Positions 7,929-8,754 of a stretch of 8,754 nucleotides of DNA are shown here, in pieces (within the stretch, counting starts at the first letter, position 1; every line of letters begins with the position of its first letter). A program made the position numbers and the translations under genes. The notes beneath the pieces are model-generated. The model was given only the letters and a program-made list of their open reading frames with translations. It did not search any database and was not told where the DNA came from. This stretch comes from Gammaproteobacteria bacterium (GTDB taxonomy: Bacteria; Pseudomonadota; Gammaproteobacteria; HTCC5015), in assembly GCA_020630145.1 (NCBI GenBank), contig JAHDBX010000048.1, forward strand, positions 1 to 8,754, written 5' to 3'.

Positions 7929-8417
7929 TTATCTTGCGTCGCCTAAGGCTGCATTATCTACAGGATTTTTCAGCCATTTAGCAATATCTTTAGCAATTGC
8001 CTTGGCACATCTAGCTGCCGCCGAACAAGCACGAGCACCTTGAGTTGTGACTCTTTTTGCCCTAAAACTTGGCCCAGGCTTACCATTCGTTAACAAAGTA
8101 CCCTTCACTTCCATCCATTTAGGGCCAGAATAAAGGCCGCCGCCTTTAGCCACAACATCAGTAATACGCATATCTAGGTATTTACCTTCGTTTCTGTTAT
8201 CAGAAAAAGCACCAGACTTTTTCAGATATTTTTTCACATATGCAGGAAGTCTAGTATCAAGCTTACATTCATTTTTAATCGCTTGGCGAATATTTGCACC
8301 ATCATCAAAAGGTACTAACTGAGGTACACTTATTACTTCAGCTGCAACTACAGGCACAAAGCTGATACTGGCAAACAAAGTGAATAAAAGTAAATAAGGT
8401 TTTCTTAATAAAGTCAT
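7929..8417 (-). CDS. Small exported protein of unknown function
   Basis: Not recognised. The 162-residue product starts with a clear Sec signal peptide: M-T-L-L-R-K, a hydrophobic core at about 7-22 and a likely cleavage after V-V-A-A (residue 26). The mature part is basic, about 136 residues, with no further membrane helix. It has three cysteines (C51, C131, C137). C131 and C137 open a C-terminal amphipathic helix A-C-S-A-A-A-R-C-A-K-A-I-A-K-D-I-A-K-W-L. A middle block around Y-L-D-M-R-I-T-D-V and M-E-V-K-G-T-L looks beta-rich. It is probably periplasmic; an odd or paired disulfide is possible. The ATG at 8417 is chosen because GGAAGG (8429-8424) lies six bases before it; the upstream in-frame ATG at 8432 would place that site inside the gene. 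It stands alone, divergent from tatD. Confidence 0.75.
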   Translation of the reverse strand: MTLLRKPYLLLFTLFASISFVPVVAAEVISVPQLVPFDDGANIRQAIKNECKLDTRLPAYVKKYLKKSGAFSDNRNEGKYLDMRITDVVAKGGGLYSGPKWMEVKGTLLTNGKPGPSFRAKRVTTQGARACSAAARCAKAIAKDIAKWLKNPVDNAALGDAR

Positions 8418-8423
8418 CGCAAT

Positions 8424-8429
8424 CCTTCC
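8424..8429 (-). promoter_or_regulatory. Ribosome binding site that decides the start of the exported-protein gene
   Basis: GGAAGG on the minus strand, six bases before the ATG at 8417. It lies between that ATG and an earlier in-frame ATG at 8432, which has only A/T-rich sequence ahead of it. This supports the shorter form, which also has the more normal signal-peptide n-region. Confidence 0.7.
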
Positions 8430-8481
8430 CATATTTTATTTATGTAATGGCATATTAGTGTAAATAACACCCTGATGCCAC

Positions 8482-8490
8482 GTATAATAC
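8482..8490 (+). promoter_or_regulatory. Symmetric -10 element GTATAATAC, candidate tatD promoter
   Basis: TATAAT at 8483-8488 on the plus strand would start transcription near 8495, leaving about 27 nt before the tatD ATG. The reverse complement GTATTATAC could act as -10 for the divergent exported-protein gene, giving a leader of about 60 nt. The -35 region is poor in both directions (TGTAAA on plus at 18-nt spacing). Confidence 0.35.
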
Positions 8491-8521
8491 TTTATGCACA
8501 TCACATAACTCATTAATTAAT

Positions 8522-8754
8522 ATGCAATTTATCGATATTGGTGCTAACTTAACGCACGAATCATTCAAAAAAGACTTAGACGACGTTTTACAAAGCGCAA
8601 AAAATCAATCTGTAAACAAAATGATTATCACTGGCGCCAGCCCACAAGGCAGCCTTGATGCCATTGCTCTCGCTGAAAAATATACACACCTATACGCAAC
8701 TTGTGGCGTTCACCCCCACGAAGCCAGCTTATGGAATGATAATATTGCACAGCA
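8522..8754 (+). CDS. tatD: TatD family metal-dependent DNase, N-terminal part
   Basis: Partial gene that runs off the right edge; 77 complete codons are visible. TatD enzymes are cytosolic metal-dependent hydrolases of the amidohydrolase fold with DNase / 3'-5' exonuclease activity, linked to DNA repair and quality control. The start F-I-D-I-G-A-N-L-T (3-11) follows the TatD-proper pattern, where the H-x-H of the paralogues YcfH and YjjV is replaced by N-L. K-D-L-D-D-V (17-22) and G-V-H-P-H-E-A (62-68) are further matches; the latter carries metal- or substrate-site histidines. No ribosome site is visible before the ATG (AATTAAT), but the reading matches the family from the second residue. 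It is divergent from the small exported-protein gene. Confidence 0.9.
   Translation, partial: MQFIDIGANLTHESFKKDLDDVLQSAKNQSVNKMIITGASPQGSLDAIALAEKYTHLYATCGVHPHEASLWNDNIAQ

Noticed and set aside
8418..8432. Earlier ATG at 8432 for the exported protein
   Set aside because: The ribosome site GGAAGG would lie inside the coding region; the ATG at 8417 fits it with a six-base spacing.

Overview
The window comes from a gammaproteobacterial-type chromosome of moderate to low GC (roughly 40-45% by eye). The main evidence is a complete Na+-translocating NADH:quinone oxidoreductase (Na+-NQR) operon in canonical order. All six subunits match the Vibrio-type complex in length, motifs and redox residues. 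The genus cannot be read from this window; a marine or salt-adapted gammaproteobacterium is a reasonable guess, not a demonstration.

Left two thirds (1-5985, minus strand): nqrA-nqrB-nqrC-nqrD-nqrE-nqrF, read right to left, followed by the 5' end of apbE, which runs off the left edge. The genes are tightly packed: gaps of 1 and 9 nt, two TAATG stop/start overlaps, and a 17-nt overlap between nqrF and apbE. They form one polycistronic, translationally coupled unit. NqrF takes electrons from NADH through FAD and a [2Fe-2S] cluster. The NqrD/NqrE cysteine pair holds an intramembrane Fe-S site. NqrC and NqrB carry FMN bound covalently to threonine, and NqrA completes the cytoplasmic face. ApbE is the flavin transferase that attaches those FMN groups, so the operon encodes both the pump and the enzyme that matures it. 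The apbE fragment is short and easy to miss, but it has a lipobox (ITAC) and the opening GGTM of the ApbE motif.

Middle (5986-6269): the divergent control region. It holds a perfect 7-5-7 palindrome, candidate promoters for nqrA, and a TATAAT seven bases before the downstream ATG on the plus strand. No gene is credible here.

Right third (6270-8754): a plus-strand pair, a small DUF465/YdcH-like coiled-coil protein and a DUF2889 protein, meets a minus-strand YiiX-type (peptidase C92, permuted NlpC/P60-like) protein tail to tail, their stop codons interlocked in CTAG. Next comes a minus-strand gene for a small, unrecognised exported protein. Divergent from it is the start of tatD, which runs off the right edge.

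No phage, insertion sequence, CRISPR array, tRNA or rRNA was seen. I did not find a convincing undescribed multi-gene system. The most unusual signals are regulatory: a 13-bp perfect hairpin inside the apbE signal-peptide codons, the palindrome upstream of nqrA, a possible leaderless DUF465 mRNA, and two symmetric GTATAATAC elements that could fire in both directions.
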